Source: an uncultured Polaribacter sp.
GTDB lineage: Bacteria > Bacteroidota > Bacteroidia > Flavobacteriales > Flavobacteriaceae
Direction: 5' to 3'
DNA length: 64,000 nucleotides
NCBI GenBank assembly: GCA_943788865.1
Contig: CALSRX010000005.1
Location: 1-64,000, forward strand
Below the pieces are notes generated by a model. It saw only the letters and a list, made by a program, of their open reading frames with translations, did not search any database and was not told the origin of the DNA. How positions within the stretch are numbered: position 1 is the stretch's first letter; each line of letters begins with the position of its first letter. Made by a program: the position numbers and the translations under genes. This document shows, piece by piece, positions 13,071 through 21,904 of the stretch.

Positions 13071-13886
13071 ATGAAGAATTTATTATATTTTGCTTTTGTA
13101 GGATTGCTCTTTACATCGTGTAGTGAGTATCAAAAAGTATTGAATAAAGGTACTGTAGAACAACAGTATGCTATGGCTACAAAGATGTATGAAGCAAAAA
13201 AATACAACAAAGCTTTAGATTTATTTGAGAAGGTTACACCAACTTACAGAGGTAAGCCACAGATGGAGCGAATTCAATTTATGGTAGCTCAATCTAATTT
13301 TAATACAAAAAACTACGATTTAGCGGGTTATTATTATAATAGATTTACTCAAAATTACCCAAAGAGTTCTAAGAAAGAAGAAGCAGCATTTTTATCTGCA
13401 TACAGTTATAAACTTGCATCGCCAGCTTTTAGCTTAGACCCAATAGACACCAAAAAAGCTTTAGATGCTTTTCAAAAATTTATAGAAGATTATCCAGATT
13501 CAGAAAGAATTACGGAAGCAAATAAATATTATCAAGAGATAAGCTATAAGTTGCAAAAGAAAGCTTTTGAAATAGCAAAAGTATATTATACGACTGCAGA
13601 TTATGATCCTGCAAGAAATTACGAAGCTGCTATTGTAGCTTTTGATAATTTATTGGAAGACTATTTAGGGTCAGTTTTTAAAGAAGAAGCATTGTATTAC
13701 AGACTTAAAGCGTCGCATGATTTAGCCTTAAAAAGTACTCCAAGAAGAAAAGAAACACGAATAAAAGATGCTATAAAAGCATACGAAAAATTAAAAAGAA
13801 ACTTTCCTAAAACTAAATATTTAGAAGATTCTAATAATATGTTAGCCAATTTAGAGAAAGAACAAAAACAATTAATAAAAAGTTAA
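13071..13886 (+). CDS. bamD: Outer membrane assembly lipoprotein BamD
   Basis: BamD is the essential TPR lipoprotein of the BAM complex, which inserts beta-barrels into the outer membrane. A signal peptide ends in the lipobox LLFTSC, followed by TPR-like repeats (YAMATKMYEAKKYNKALDLF, FNTKNYDLAGYYYNRF, KKALDAFQKFIEDYP, AAIVAFDNLLEDY). I use ATG 13071 (MKNLLYFAF) rather than 13062 because the promoter box lies only a few bases upstream of 13062. It is the first gene of a tight run with rpoZ (2 bases later), coaBC, the DUF4835 gene and recN. The 271-residue length is normal. Confidence 0.9.
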   Translation: MKNLLYFAFVGLLFTSCSEYQKVLNKGTVEQQYAMATKMYEAKKYNKALDLFEKVTPTYRGKPQMERIQFMVAQSNFNTKNYDLAGYYYNRFTQNYPKSSKKEEAAFLSAYSYKLASPAFSLDPIDTKKALDAFQKFIEDYPDSERITEANKYYQEISYKLQKKAFEIAKVYYTTADYDPARNYEAAIVAFDNLLEDYLGSVFKEEALYYRLKASHDLALKSTPRRKETRIKDAIKAYEKLKRNFPKTKYLEDSNNMLANLEKEQKQLIKS

Positions 13887-13888
13887 TA

Positions 13889-14209
13889 ATGGACTATAAA
13901 GAAACGAATGCACCTGTAACAACAATTACGTACAATAAAGATGCTATTGAAGCTCCAACTCATAATATTTATGAAGCTATAAATATTATTGCAAAAAGAG
14001 CTACTCAAATTAATAGTGATTTAAAGAAAGAATTGTTAGATAAGTTAGATGAATTTGCTACTTATAACGATAGCTTAGAAGAAGTTTTTGAAAACAAAGA
14101 GCAAATCGAAGTTTCAAAATTCTACGAAAAATTACCTAAAGCTACTGCTATTGCAATAGAAGAATGGTTAAACAATAAGGTTTACCATAGAACTCCAGAA
14201 GCAGAGTAA
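13889..14209 (+). CDS. rpoZ: DNA-directed RNA polymerase omega subunit (flavobacterial type)
   Basis: This 106-residue acidic protein belongs to the Bacteroidota omega family. NIYEAINIIAKRATQIN is the conserved helix that clamps the beta-prime subunit. It sits two bases after bamD and its stop overlaps the coaBC start (TAATG). Omega is commonly beside coaBC in this phylum as it is in other bacteria, which supports the assignment. The C-terminal half is specific to the group. Confidence 0.85.
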   Translation: MDYKETNAPVTTITYNKDAIEAPTHNIYEAINIIAKRATQINSDLKKELLDKLDEFATYNDSLEEVFENKEQIEVSKFYEKLPKATAIAIEEWLNNKVYHRTPEAE

Positions 14210-15420
14210 TGTCTATTTTAAGCGGTAAAAAAGTTTTACTAGCCATTAGTGCTGGTATTGCCGCTTATAAAACGGCCAATTTGGTTCGTTTATTTATAAA
14301 ATCTGGCGCAGAGGTAAAAGTTATAATGACACCTGCGTCTAAAGATTTTATCACTCCACTTACACTTTCTACACTTTCAAAAAATCCAGTTTCATCTACT
14401 TTTTACGACAAGGAAGATGAAAATGAATTATGGAATAATCATGTAGAGTTAGGACTTTGGGCAGATATGATGTTGGTTGCACCAGCAACAGCAAATACAT
14501 TGTCTAAAATGGCAAATGGCACTTGTGATAATCTTGTATTGGCAACCTATTTGTCAGCTAAATGTCCCGTGTATTTTACGCCAGCAATGGATTTAGATAT
14601 GTATCAACATCCATCAACAAAAAACTCATTAGAAAAGTTACAAAGTTTTGGCAACGTTTTAATTCCTGCTACAAGCGGTGAATTAGCTAGTGGTTTAGTT
14701 GGTGAAGGAAGAATGGCAGAACCAGAAGATATTGTTTCTTTTATAGAAAAAGACATCCTTTCTAAATTGCCTTTAAAAGGAAAAAAAGTATTGATTACTG
14801 CTGGTCCAACATATGAAGCGATAGATCCAGTTCGGTTTATTGGAAATCATTCTACTGGAAAAATGGGATTTGAAATTGCAAAATCAGCTGCAAATTTAGG
14901 TGCTGAAGTGATTTTAATAACTGGACCTACAAGTCAACAAATACAACATTCATTCATCAATAGAATAAATGTTACTACAGCATTAGAGATGCATGAAGCA
15001 GTTCATAAAGAATACGCACATGTAGATATTGCTATATTATCTGCTGCTGTTGCAGACTATAAACCTAAAAATGTTGCCACTCAGAAAATAAAAAAGGCAG
15101 CCAATTCGTTAGAGATTCAGTTAGAGCCTACAAAAGATATTTTAGCTTCTTTAGGAACGGCAAAAAAGAAACAGTTTTTAGTTGGATTTGCACTAGAGAC
15201 AAATAATGAAATTGAAAACGCAAAAGACAAGTTACAGCGAAAAAATTTAGACATGATCGTTTTAAACTCATTACAAGATAAAGGTGCTGGATTTGCAAAA
15301 AACACAAATAAAGTAACTATTATTGATGCGGATTTAAATGAAACACCATTTGAATTAAAGTCGAAATCTGATGTTGCTAATGATATTATCAATCATATTT
15401 TAAAAAAAATCAATGCGTAA
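14209..15420 (+). CDS. coaBC: Bifunctional phosphopantothenoylcysteine decarboxylase / phosphopantothenate-cysteine ligase
   Basis: CoaBC catalyses two coenzyme A steps: ligation of cysteine to 4'-phosphopantothenate and flavin-dependent decarboxylation. The N-terminal CoaC half (1-180) has the flavin-binding GIAAYKT, the active-site His in NNHVELGLWAD, and PATANTLSKMANG. The substrate clamp reads ELASGLVGEGRM, where E. coli has a cysteine in place of the second Ser; this may be normal for the phylum. The CoaB half has GPTYEAIDPVRFIGNHSTGKMG, AAVADYKP and the late Lys-rich strand. Length is 403 residues. It overlaps rpoZ by one base and the next gene by eight. Confidence 0.92.
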   Translation: MSILSGKKVLLAISAGIAAYKTANLVRLFIKSGAEVKVIMTPASKDFITPLTLSTLSKNPVSSTFYDKEDENELWNNHVELGLWADMMLVAPATANTLSKMANGTCDNLVLATYLSAKCPVYFTPAMDLDMYQHPSTKNSLEKLQSFGNVLIPATSGELASGLVGEGRMAEPEDIVSFIEKDILSKLPLKGKKVLITAGPTYEAIDPVRFIGNHSTGKMGFEIAKSAANLGAEVILITGPTSQQIQHSFINRINVTTALEMHEAVHKEYAHVDIAILSAAVADYKPKNVATQKIKKAANSLEIQLEPTKDILASLGTAKKKQFLVGFALETNNEIENAKDKLQRKNLDMIVLNSLQDKGAGFAKNTNKVTIIDADLNETPFELKSKSDVANDIINHILKKINA

Positions 15421-16306
15421 ACTTGTACTTTTCTTTACTCTTTTTTTAGCATTTAACTCAGTTAATGCACAAGAATTAAATGCATTGGTTACCGTAAATG
15501 CTGATAAAATTTCTGGATCAAACAAACAAGTTTTCACAACTTTACAAACTTCACTTACTGAGTTTATCAATCAAAAAAAATGGACTACAAATAGTTACAA
15601 ACCACAAGAAAGAATTAATTGTGCGTTTACCATTATCGTTAACAAACAGCCAAGTTCTAATCGTTTTGAAGCAAGTATTCAAGTTCAAGCTGCCAGACCA
15701 GTTTACGAAACTTCTTATATGACACCCATCTTAAATATTAACGATTCAGACTTTAATTTTAAATACGATGAGTTTCAGCCTTTAAACTATAATGAAACTA
15801 TTTTCGAATCTAATTTGATTTCAACTCTTGTGTATTATGTTCATATAATACTTGCAGTAGATGCTGATACGTTTAAATTAAATGGAGGTAACACGCACTA
15901 TCAAAAAGCAAAAGATGTGCTCTTATTAGCGCAACAAAGTGGAGGTTCTGGTTGGACAAATGAAGTGGGTAAGCAAAACCGTTTTAGCTTGATAGAGAAC
16001 TTGACTTCAACTGAATTAACAGGGTTTAAAAATATTTTATATACCTATCATAGACTAGGTATGGATGTTTTTTCTAAAGATAAAAACAAAGCAAAAGCAA
16101 CCATAGAAAATGCTGTATTGCAATTAGAACCGTTGTACAATAAAGTAATTGGAAATCCTATTATTCGGTTTTTCTTAGATGCCAAAGCAGATGAAATCGC
16201 CACCATGTTTTCTGATGGGCCAAGAACAAATAATGCTTCTAAAATGCAAAATCTTTTGCAAAGAATTTCTCCAACAAATAATGATAAGTGGCGAAAAATT
16301 AAGTAA
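15413..16306 (+). CDS. DUF4835 protein, PorD-like type IX secretion component
   Basis: The 297-residue exported protein has a signal peptide (MRKLVLFFTLFLAFNSVNAQ). The body has family features: LNALVTVNADKISGSNKQVFTTLQ, TEFINQKKW, INCAFTIIV, STLVYYVHIILAVDADTF and a C-terminal RFFLDAKADEIATMF. DUF4835 includes PorD, needed in Porphyromonas gingivalis for type IX secretion and gliding-type export. The position between coaBC and recN is shared across Flavobacteriia. It overlaps coaBC by eight bases. The exact role in the machine is unknown. Confidence 0.8.
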   Translation: MRKLVLFFTLFLAFNSVNAQELNALVTVNADKISGSNKQVFTTLQTSLTEFINQKKWTTNSYKPQERINCAFTIIVNKQPSSNRFEASIQVQAARPVYETSYMTPILNINDSDFNFKYDEFQPLNYNETIFESNLISTLVYYVHIILAVDADTFKLNGGNTHYQKAKDVLLLAQQSGGSGWTNEVGKQNRFSLIENLTSTELTGFKNILYTYHRLGMDVFSKDKNKAKATIENAVLQLEPLYNKVIGNPIIRFFLDAKADEIATMFSDGPRTNNASKMQNLLQRISPTNNDKWRKIK

Positions 16307-16329
16307 TTTTAACTTTTAAAATTATTTAG

Positions 16330-17982
16330 TTGTTAGTATCAATCTCCATACAAAATTACGCGTTAATCAATCAGTTGTCAATTGACTTCACTGATGGTTT
16401 GTCTATTATTACTGGAGAAACTGGCGCAGGGAAATCTATTTTGTTAGGTGCCTTAGGGTTGGTGTTAGGAAATAGAGCAGATGTTTCTACCTTAAAAGAT
16501 ACCTCTAAAAAATGTGTGGTAGAAGCACACTTGGCAATTTCTAATTATCATTTACAAGATTTTTTTACTTCTGTTGATTTAGATTACGAACCGCAAACAA
16601 TTCTGAGACGAGAAATTTTACCTTCAGGAAAATCACGCGCCTTTGTTAATGATACTCCTGTTAAATTATCTGTGCTAAACGAATTAAAATCAAAATTGAT
16701 TGATGTGCATTCTCAGCATCAAACATTAGAGTTGTCGGATACTAATTTTCAGTTTCACATCATAGATGCTTTGGCGAAGAACAGTGAAAAGCTAGCTTCA
16801 TATCAACAAGGATTGAAGCAATTACATGTGTATCAAAGAGAATTGCAAGAATTAGAGACAAGTCAACGAGAAGCCAATCAACAATACGATTATAATTTAC
16901 ATTTGTACAATGAGTTGAATGAAGCTAAATTAATTGTTGATGAACAAGAAGAACTTGAAGAAAAATTAGAGAAGTTAAATAATGTTGAAGAAATTCAGTT
17001 GAATTTATCTGAAGCAGTTCATTTAGCTACTACTGATGAAATTGGAATTCAGACGTTGTTATATACCTTAGAAAATAGACTGCAAAAGATTGCGCCTTAC
17101 TCCAAAGAATATGAAGAAATCTCCAACAGAATTACCAGTATAAAAATTGAGTTAGATGACATTGTTTCAGAACTTGAAGATGCAACCGACTCGATAGATT
17201 CCAATCCAGTTGAGTTAGAGAAACTTAATGATAGATTGCAATTGCTATACAATTTACAAAAGAAACATTATGTAAATTCTGTTGCAGAATTGTTAGAAAT
17301 TCAAAAAGCATTATCTGAAAAAGTTGATCAGGTAGAAAATGCAGAAGAAGTCATCAATCAAAAGTTAAAACAGATAGATGAAGCTTCAAGGAAACTAGAT
17401 GAAATAGCAAATCAAATTTCTACTTCAAGAAAGAAAATACTTCCAAACCTAAAAAAAGAATTAGAACAGCTATTGTCAGATTTAGGCATGCCAGAAGCAC
17501 GTTTTTCGATAGAACTATCAACTTCAGATACGTTTCTTTCAAATGGAAAAGACAAATTAAGCTTTTTGTTTTCTGCCAATAAAGGTGGAAGTTTTGGTGA
17601 ACTTAAAAAAGTAGCGTCTGGAGGAGAGCTATCTCGAATTATGTTGGCAATCAAAAAGATTTTATCTGAAAACATACAATTGCCAACGATTATTTTTGAT
17701 GAAATTGACACCGGAGTTTCAGGAGAGATTTCAAATAAGATCGCTAAAATTATGCAAGAAATGTCTAAGCAAATGCAAGTAATTACCATTACCCATTTGC
17801 CTCAAATCGCTGCAAAAGGAAATCAACATTACAAAGTGTATAAAGAAGATGTTGCTGGAGTAACTACAACTAATTTAAAGCAGTTGTCTGAAGACGAACG
17901 TATTGTTGAAATTGCAGAAATGCTAAGCGGTAAAAAAATATCAGAATCTGCAATTACACATGCAAAAGAATTATTGAACTAA
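16330..17982 (+). CDS. recN: DNA repair protein RecN
   Basis: RecN is an SMC-like ATPase acting on double-strand breaks. Walker A GETGAGKS is at residues 29-36, a long coiled-coil arm spans about 150-370, and the signature VASGGELSRIMLA with Walker B TIIFDEIDTGVSG and THLPQIAAKG closes the head domain. It has 550 residues. The start is TTG at 16330, giving MLVSISIQNYALI, which matches the family N-terminus; no ATG is near. It is the last member of the bamD operon. Confidence 0.93.
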   Translation: MLVSISIQNYALINQLSIDFTDGLSIITGETGAGKSILLGALGLVLGNRADVSTLKDTSKKCVVEAHLAISNYHLQDFFTSVDLDYEPQTILRREILPSGKSRAFVNDTPVKLSVLNELKSKLIDVHSQHQTLELSDTNFQFHIIDALAKNSEKLASYQQGLKQLHVYQRELQELETSQREANQQYDYNLHLYNELNEAKLIVDEQEELEEKLEKLNNVEEIQLNLSEAVHLATTDEIGIQTLLYTLENRLQKIAPYSKEYEEISNRITSIKIELDDIVSELEDATDSIDSNPVELEKLNDRLQLLYNLQKKHYVNSVAELLEIQKALSEKVDQVENAEEVINQKLKQIDEASRKLDEIANQISTSRKKILPNLKKELEQLLSDLGMPEARFSIELSTSDTFLSNGKDKLSFLFSANKGGSFGELKKVASGGELSRIMLAIKKILSENIQLPTIIFDEIDTGVSGEISNKIAKIMQEMSKQMQVITITHLPQIAAKGNQHYKVYKEDVAGVTTTNLKQLSEDERIVEIAEMLSGKKISESAITHAKELLN

Positions 17983-18007
17983 AAGTTACATCAAAAAAAA
18001 TCAACTC

Positions 18008-18370
18008 ATGTTAGGACTCAGAACTACTATTTACAAAGTTTCAGATTTACAAGAAGCAAAAGAATGGTACTCTAAAGCATTTGAAACAAAGGCCTATTTT
18101 GATGAAGTATTTTATGTTGGATTTTCGATTCAAGGATATGAATTAGGCTTGTTGCCAGAAGAAGGAAATGCTAATAAATCAGACAATGTGCTAAGTTATT
18201 GGGGTGTTGAAAAGATTGATGAAACCTATACTAAATTGATTGAATTAGGAGCGACAGAACACGAAAAACCCAACAATGTGGGTGGTGAATTAATGGTTGC
18301 TTCGGTTAGAGATCCTTGGAACAATGTAATTGGATTGATTTACAATCCGTATTTTAAACTCCCAGAATAA
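18008..18370 (+). CDS. VOC-superfamily (glyoxalase-like) protein
   Basis: The 120-residue single-domain protein has paired beta-alpha-beta-beta-beta modules (LRTTIYKVSDLQEAKEWYSKAF; VASVRDPWNNVIGLIYNP). The family binds metal and includes glyoxalases, dioxygenases and resistance proteins. The metal-binding set here is incomplete (no clear His in the first strand), so an enzymatic role is not assured. It is 25 bases after recN, and its stop is adjacent to the GT2 start. Confidence 0.7.
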   Translation: MLGLRTTIYKVSDLQEAKEWYSKAFETKAYFDEVFYVGFSIQGYELGLLPEEGNANKSDNVLSYWGVEKIDETYTKLIELGATEHEKPNNVGGELMVASVRDPWNNVIGLIYNPYFKLPE

Positions 18371-18371
18371 T

Positions 18372-19328
18372 TTGAAATTCAACTTCTCAATCATAATTCC
18401 CGTTTATAATCGTCCGAATGAAATAGACGAATTATTGGAAAGTCTTACCAAGCAAGATTTTTCTGATGATTTTGAAGTGTTGATTGTAGAAGATGGTTCT
18501 ACTGATAAAAGCGAACACATAGTAGAGAGATATAAAAATCAGTTAGATTTAAAATACTTCTTCAAAGAAAATAGTGGAGCAGGAGCTAGCCGTAATTATG
18601 GAATGAGCCATGCAAGTGGAAACTATTATCTCATTTTAGATTCTGATGTAATTTTACCAGCACACTATCTTACTGAAGTTTCTAGGGGATTGAATACAAA
18701 CTATACGGATGCTTTTGGCGGACCAGATGCGGCACATCAAAGCTTTACATCGTTACAAAAGGCAATTAATTATTCGATGACTTCTTTTTTAACTACTGGA
18801 GGTATCAGAGGGAAGAAAAATGCAGTGGGAAAATTTCAGCCAAGAAGTTTTAATCTTGGGCTGTCTAAAGTTGCTTTTGAAAAAACCAAGGGTTTTGCTG
18901 ATTTAAAAATAGGTGAAGACATTGATTTGACATTTCGTTTATGGGAAAAGGGTTTTGAAACCCAATTGATAGAGAATGCTTTTGTGTATCATAAACGTAG
19001 AAGTACCATCCAGCAATTTTTTATACAAACCTTTGCTTTTGGAACCGCAAGACCACAATTAAATAAACGATATCCAGAAACCGCTAAAATCACCTATTGG
19101 TTTCCTTCATTATTTATCATTGGATTTGACATCAGTTGTATTGCTGCCATTTTTGGTTATTGGCAATTAGCGGCATTTTATGGATTTTACTTTGGATTGC
19201 TATTTTTAGACTCTTTATTTCAAAACAAAAATTTAGTTGTTGCTTTTTTAAGCGTTGTTACAACATTTACGCAACATTTAGGATATGGATTGGGTTTTTT
19301 AGAGTCGAAGTTTTTAAAGAAAGATTAG
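18372..19328 (+). CDS. Family 2 glycosyltransferase with C-terminal membrane segments
   Basis: This 318-residue GT-A enzyme has FSIIIPVYNRPNEI at its start, the nucleotide-binding VEDGSTD, NSGAGASRNYG, and the metal-binding LDSDV. FNLGLSK and GEDIDLTFRLWEKG supply the acceptor-side ED motif. Two or three hydrophobic segments follow (IIGFDISCIAAIFGY, FYGFYFGLLFLDSLF), indicating an inner-membrane enzyme that uses a lipid acceptor or makes a surface glycan. The start is TTG at 18372, two bases after the VOC stop; the alternatives are worse because the first strand would be lost. The sugar is unknown. Confidence 0.8.
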   Translation: MKFNFSIIIPVYNRPNEIDELLESLTKQDFSDDFEVLIVEDGSTDKSEHIVERYKNQLDLKYFFKENSGAGASRNYGMSHASGNYYLILDSDVILPAHYLTEVSRGLNTNYTDAFGGPDAAHQSFTSLQKAINYSMTSFLTTGGIRGKKNAVGKFQPRSFNLGLSKVAFEKTKGFADLKIGEDIDLTFRLWEKGFETQLIENAFVYHKRRSTIQQFFIQTFAFGTARPQLNKRYPETAKITYWFPSLFIIGFDISCIAAIFGYWQLAAFYGFYFGLLFLDSLFQNKNLVVAFLSVVTTFTQHLGYGLGFLESKFLKKD

Positions 19329-19333
19329 TGATT

Positions 19334-19398
19334 GTCATTCCTGAAAAAGCAGGAATCTATAAGTAGTTTGCTTGGATTCCTGCCTACGCAGGAATGAC
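19334..19398. repeat. REP-like palindromic repeat between converging genes
   Basis: Outer arms GTCATTCCTG (19334-19343) and CAGGAATGAC (19389-19398) enclose inner CCTG...CAGG hairpins. It belongs to the GTCATTCC...GGAATGAC family also seen near 28106, 30720-31100 and 45652. Lying between convergent genes, it may double as a terminator. Confidence 0.7.
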
Positions 19399-19429
19399 AT
19401 TAATTTATGAATTCCAATCAAACTGACAA

Positions 19430-21904
19430 TTATCTTAATTGATTCAATGTTTTAAAGGTTAAATCATCCAAAGTCATAGCATCTGTTTTAAACTCAAGGG
19501 TAACAGATTCGTCAGGTAGCATATCAAAGAAATTGTCAGAAAAATACCCTTTTTGTTTAGTAGATAAAAACACATCTTTTTGCAAAACAGCACTTTTTAA
19601 TGTGATTGAAAAACCAGTGGTTGTTTTTGTAATTTCTTTTGTAATTTCTCCTTTAGGTAAGTTTAAATTCTTCGGACTCTCAAAATAATAGAGCGATTTT
19701 TTATTGTTGAATTTGGTAATGTAAACATAGTTTGTTCTGTAAATATCAACATTTGGGATGCTAAATACTTCTTGACTCGAGTTTGGTTGTACTAGTATTT
19801 CTCTTGAATTTGACCAGATTTCATTTCCCTTAAAATCAATCATTTTCATTTTTAAATCGCCAAGCACTTCATCAAAAGTGTCGTTGATGGCAAATGTTTT
19901 AATATTGAATTTATTTTCTTCATACGAAATCAACACATTTTCAAAAGCTTTTTTTGCTTTGTATTGCAAGGCTTTCCAGTTGCCAAAATAATCAATACTA
20001 GACCAAGAAATTGCAGGCCAACAATCGTTTAATTGCCAGTACAATGTTCCCATATTGGTTGGTTTTGCTCTTCTATGAGCTTCTATCCCCATGACAATCC
20101 CTTTGGCTTGTAACAACTGACTTGCATAGACGTAATCTTCATCGTTTGTAGGAATTTTATAATCGCGTTTCATATATTCATCAATCAACTGAAATCCACG
20201 AATATGTTTTTGATGCGATTTGATAGCATCCGTTTTTAAATCAATTGTTTCACTTTGATTGATATAATTAATGGTTTCAGAACTCGGAAAAGATTGAAAA
20301 CCAAACTCGCTCATAAACCTCGGAACTTGTTTTTGAAAATGCTCAAAAGGTCTAGCATCATGCCAAACCCACCAATCGTGTGCATCGCCTTCAAATTCGT
20401 ATTTCGGATTTCCACGTCCAAATTTTGGTGAACTTTCCCAATAACTTGTTTCGCTAAATTTTGCCACAGTATTTGGTAAAATTGAATCAAAAACAGCTAA
20501 ATAATCATTCCAAATTTCTTGTTTTTCTTTTTCTGTTCTACCATCTTGCCAACCCCATCGTTTCCAGCCTTCTGAGTTTTCGTTATTCCCTGCCCATAGA
20601 GCAATAGAAGCATGATTTCGCAAACGTTTTACCTGCTCTTCAGCTTCTTGCGTTAGGTTTGCTAAGAACGCTGTATCACCCGGATACATGGCACAGGCAA
20701 ACATAAAATCTTGCCAAACTAAAATTCCTTTTTCATCACAAAGCTCGTAGAAAATATCGTTCTCATAAATTCCGCCACCCCAAACTCTTAGCATATTCAT
20801 ATTAGAATCTACCACATCAGAGAGCAGTTTTTGATAATGATTGTCCGTTACTTTATTTTGAAAACTATTTTGCGGAATGTAATTGGCACCTTTCATATAA
20901 ACAGGTTTCCCGTTCAGTTCAAAATAAAACGATTCACCAATAGAATCTTTTTCAGTAATCAATTTGATAGTTCTAATTCCTTTTTTTATAGATTTTTCAT
21001 CTTTTATTTTATTGTTTTCAATCAGCTTAAAATTAAAATCATATAAGTGTGGTTTTCCTAAATTATGAGTCCACCATAACTGTGGATTTTTAATATCAAA
21101 AGGAATTTTATAACGGTGTTTTCCTTTAGAAACTTTTAAGTGATTAGAATAAGTTTGTTTGTCAGCTGATGTGACAATCATAATGTCCTTATCTTCATTG
21201 CTTTCAAGTGCAATTTCAATTTCTAAACTAGCATTGTTTGTTGTAATGTTTTTTTGTTTGATAAAAATGTCATCAAATTTGATGTCGTTCCAAGCTTTTA
21301 TAGATACGTTTTTCCAAATTCCAGAAGTATTGATTTTTGGCCCCCAATCCCAGCCATATTGAAACTGTGCTTTGCGAGTATAAATTCTTTTTCCTTCGGG
21401 TAATTGATAAGGATTATTTTTCTCTTTTATCTTTTCAATACTGTCAGTATTAGAAAATACTATTTTTAGCGAATTACTAAGTTTTAAGTACTTTTTTACA
21501 TCGAGAGTAAAAGTTCTAAACGCATTTGCTGTTGTTAAAATTAATTGATCGTTAAGAAAGATTTGAGCATAGGTATCTAATCCATCAAAAGTAATGTTGA
21601 TGTTTTCTTTTTGTAATGTTTCTTTAGCAACTGTAAATGTAGTTTGGTATTCCCAGTCTTTCTGAGAAACCCATTGCACTTTCTCTTCGTTGGTTTTTAT
21701 AAAGGGATCAGGAATCATTTTATGATTCAATAAATCTGTAAAGATGTTTCCAGGGACAGAAGCCGATTTCCAATCAGTACTTTCTACCGATTTAAATTGC
21801 CAGTTTTCATGAATAGTATAAGTAATAGGTACATCTGAAGTTGTTTTTTTACAACTATAAAGACTAGAAATTACTAAAAGAAAAAGAAAGTATTTATGTT
21901 TCAT
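19430..21904 (-). CDS. GH2 beta-mannosidase, lipoprotein
   Basis: This exo-beta-mannosidase removes beta-1,4-mannose, such as the core Man-GlcNAc link of N-glycans. It has 824 residues, and the signal ends in the lipobox SSLYSC, so it is anchored in the outer membrane or periplasm. Domains in order: jelly-roll sugar-binding (WKSASVPGNIFTDLL), immunoglobulin-like, then TIM barrel with acid/base Glu in WAGNNENSEG (about 436) and nucleophile Glu in MSEFGFQSFP (about 530). A tail of beta domains follows. It overlaps cutC by 11 bases and is the last gene of a minus-strand unit with cutC and probably GH20. Confidence 0.88.
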   Translation of the reverse strand: MKHKYFLFLLVISSLYSCKKTTSDVPITYTIHENWQFKSVESTDWKSASVPGNIFTDLLNHKMIPDPFIKTNEEKVQWVSQKDWEYQTTFTVAKETLQKENINITFDGLDTYAQIFLNDQLILTTANAFRTFTLDVKKYLKLSNSLKIVFSNTDSIEKIKEKNNPYQLPEGKRIYTRKAQFQYGWDWGPKINTSGIWKNVSIKAWNDIKFDDIFIKQKNITTNNASLEIEIALESNEDKDIMIVTSADKQTYSNHLKVSKGKHRYKIPFDIKNPQLWWTHNLGKPHLYDFNFKLIENNKIKDEKSIKKGIRTIKLITEKDSIGESFYFELNGKPVYMKGANYIPQNSFQNKVTDNHYQKLLSDVVDSNMNMLRVWGGGIYENDIFYELCDEKGILVWQDFMFACAMYPGDTAFLANLTQEAEEQVKRLRNHASIALWAGNNENSEGWKRWGWQDGRTEKEKQEIWNDYLAVFDSILPNTVAKFSETSYWESSPKFGRGNPKYEFEGDAHDWWVWHDARPFEHFQKQVPRFMSEFGFQSFPSSETINYINQSETIDLKTDAIKSHQKHIRGFQLIDEYMKRDYKIPTNDEDYVYASQLLQAKGIVMGIEAHRRAKPTNMGTLYWQLNDCWPAISWSSIDYFGNWKALQYKAKKAFENVLISYEENKFNIKTFAINDTFDEVLGDLKMKMIDFKGNEIWSNSREILVQPNSSQEVFSIPNVDIYRTNYVYITKFNNKKSLYYFESPKNLNLPKGEITKEITKTTTGFSITLKSAVLQKDVFLSTKQKGYFSDNFFDMLPDESVTLEFKTDAMTLDDLTFKTLNQLR

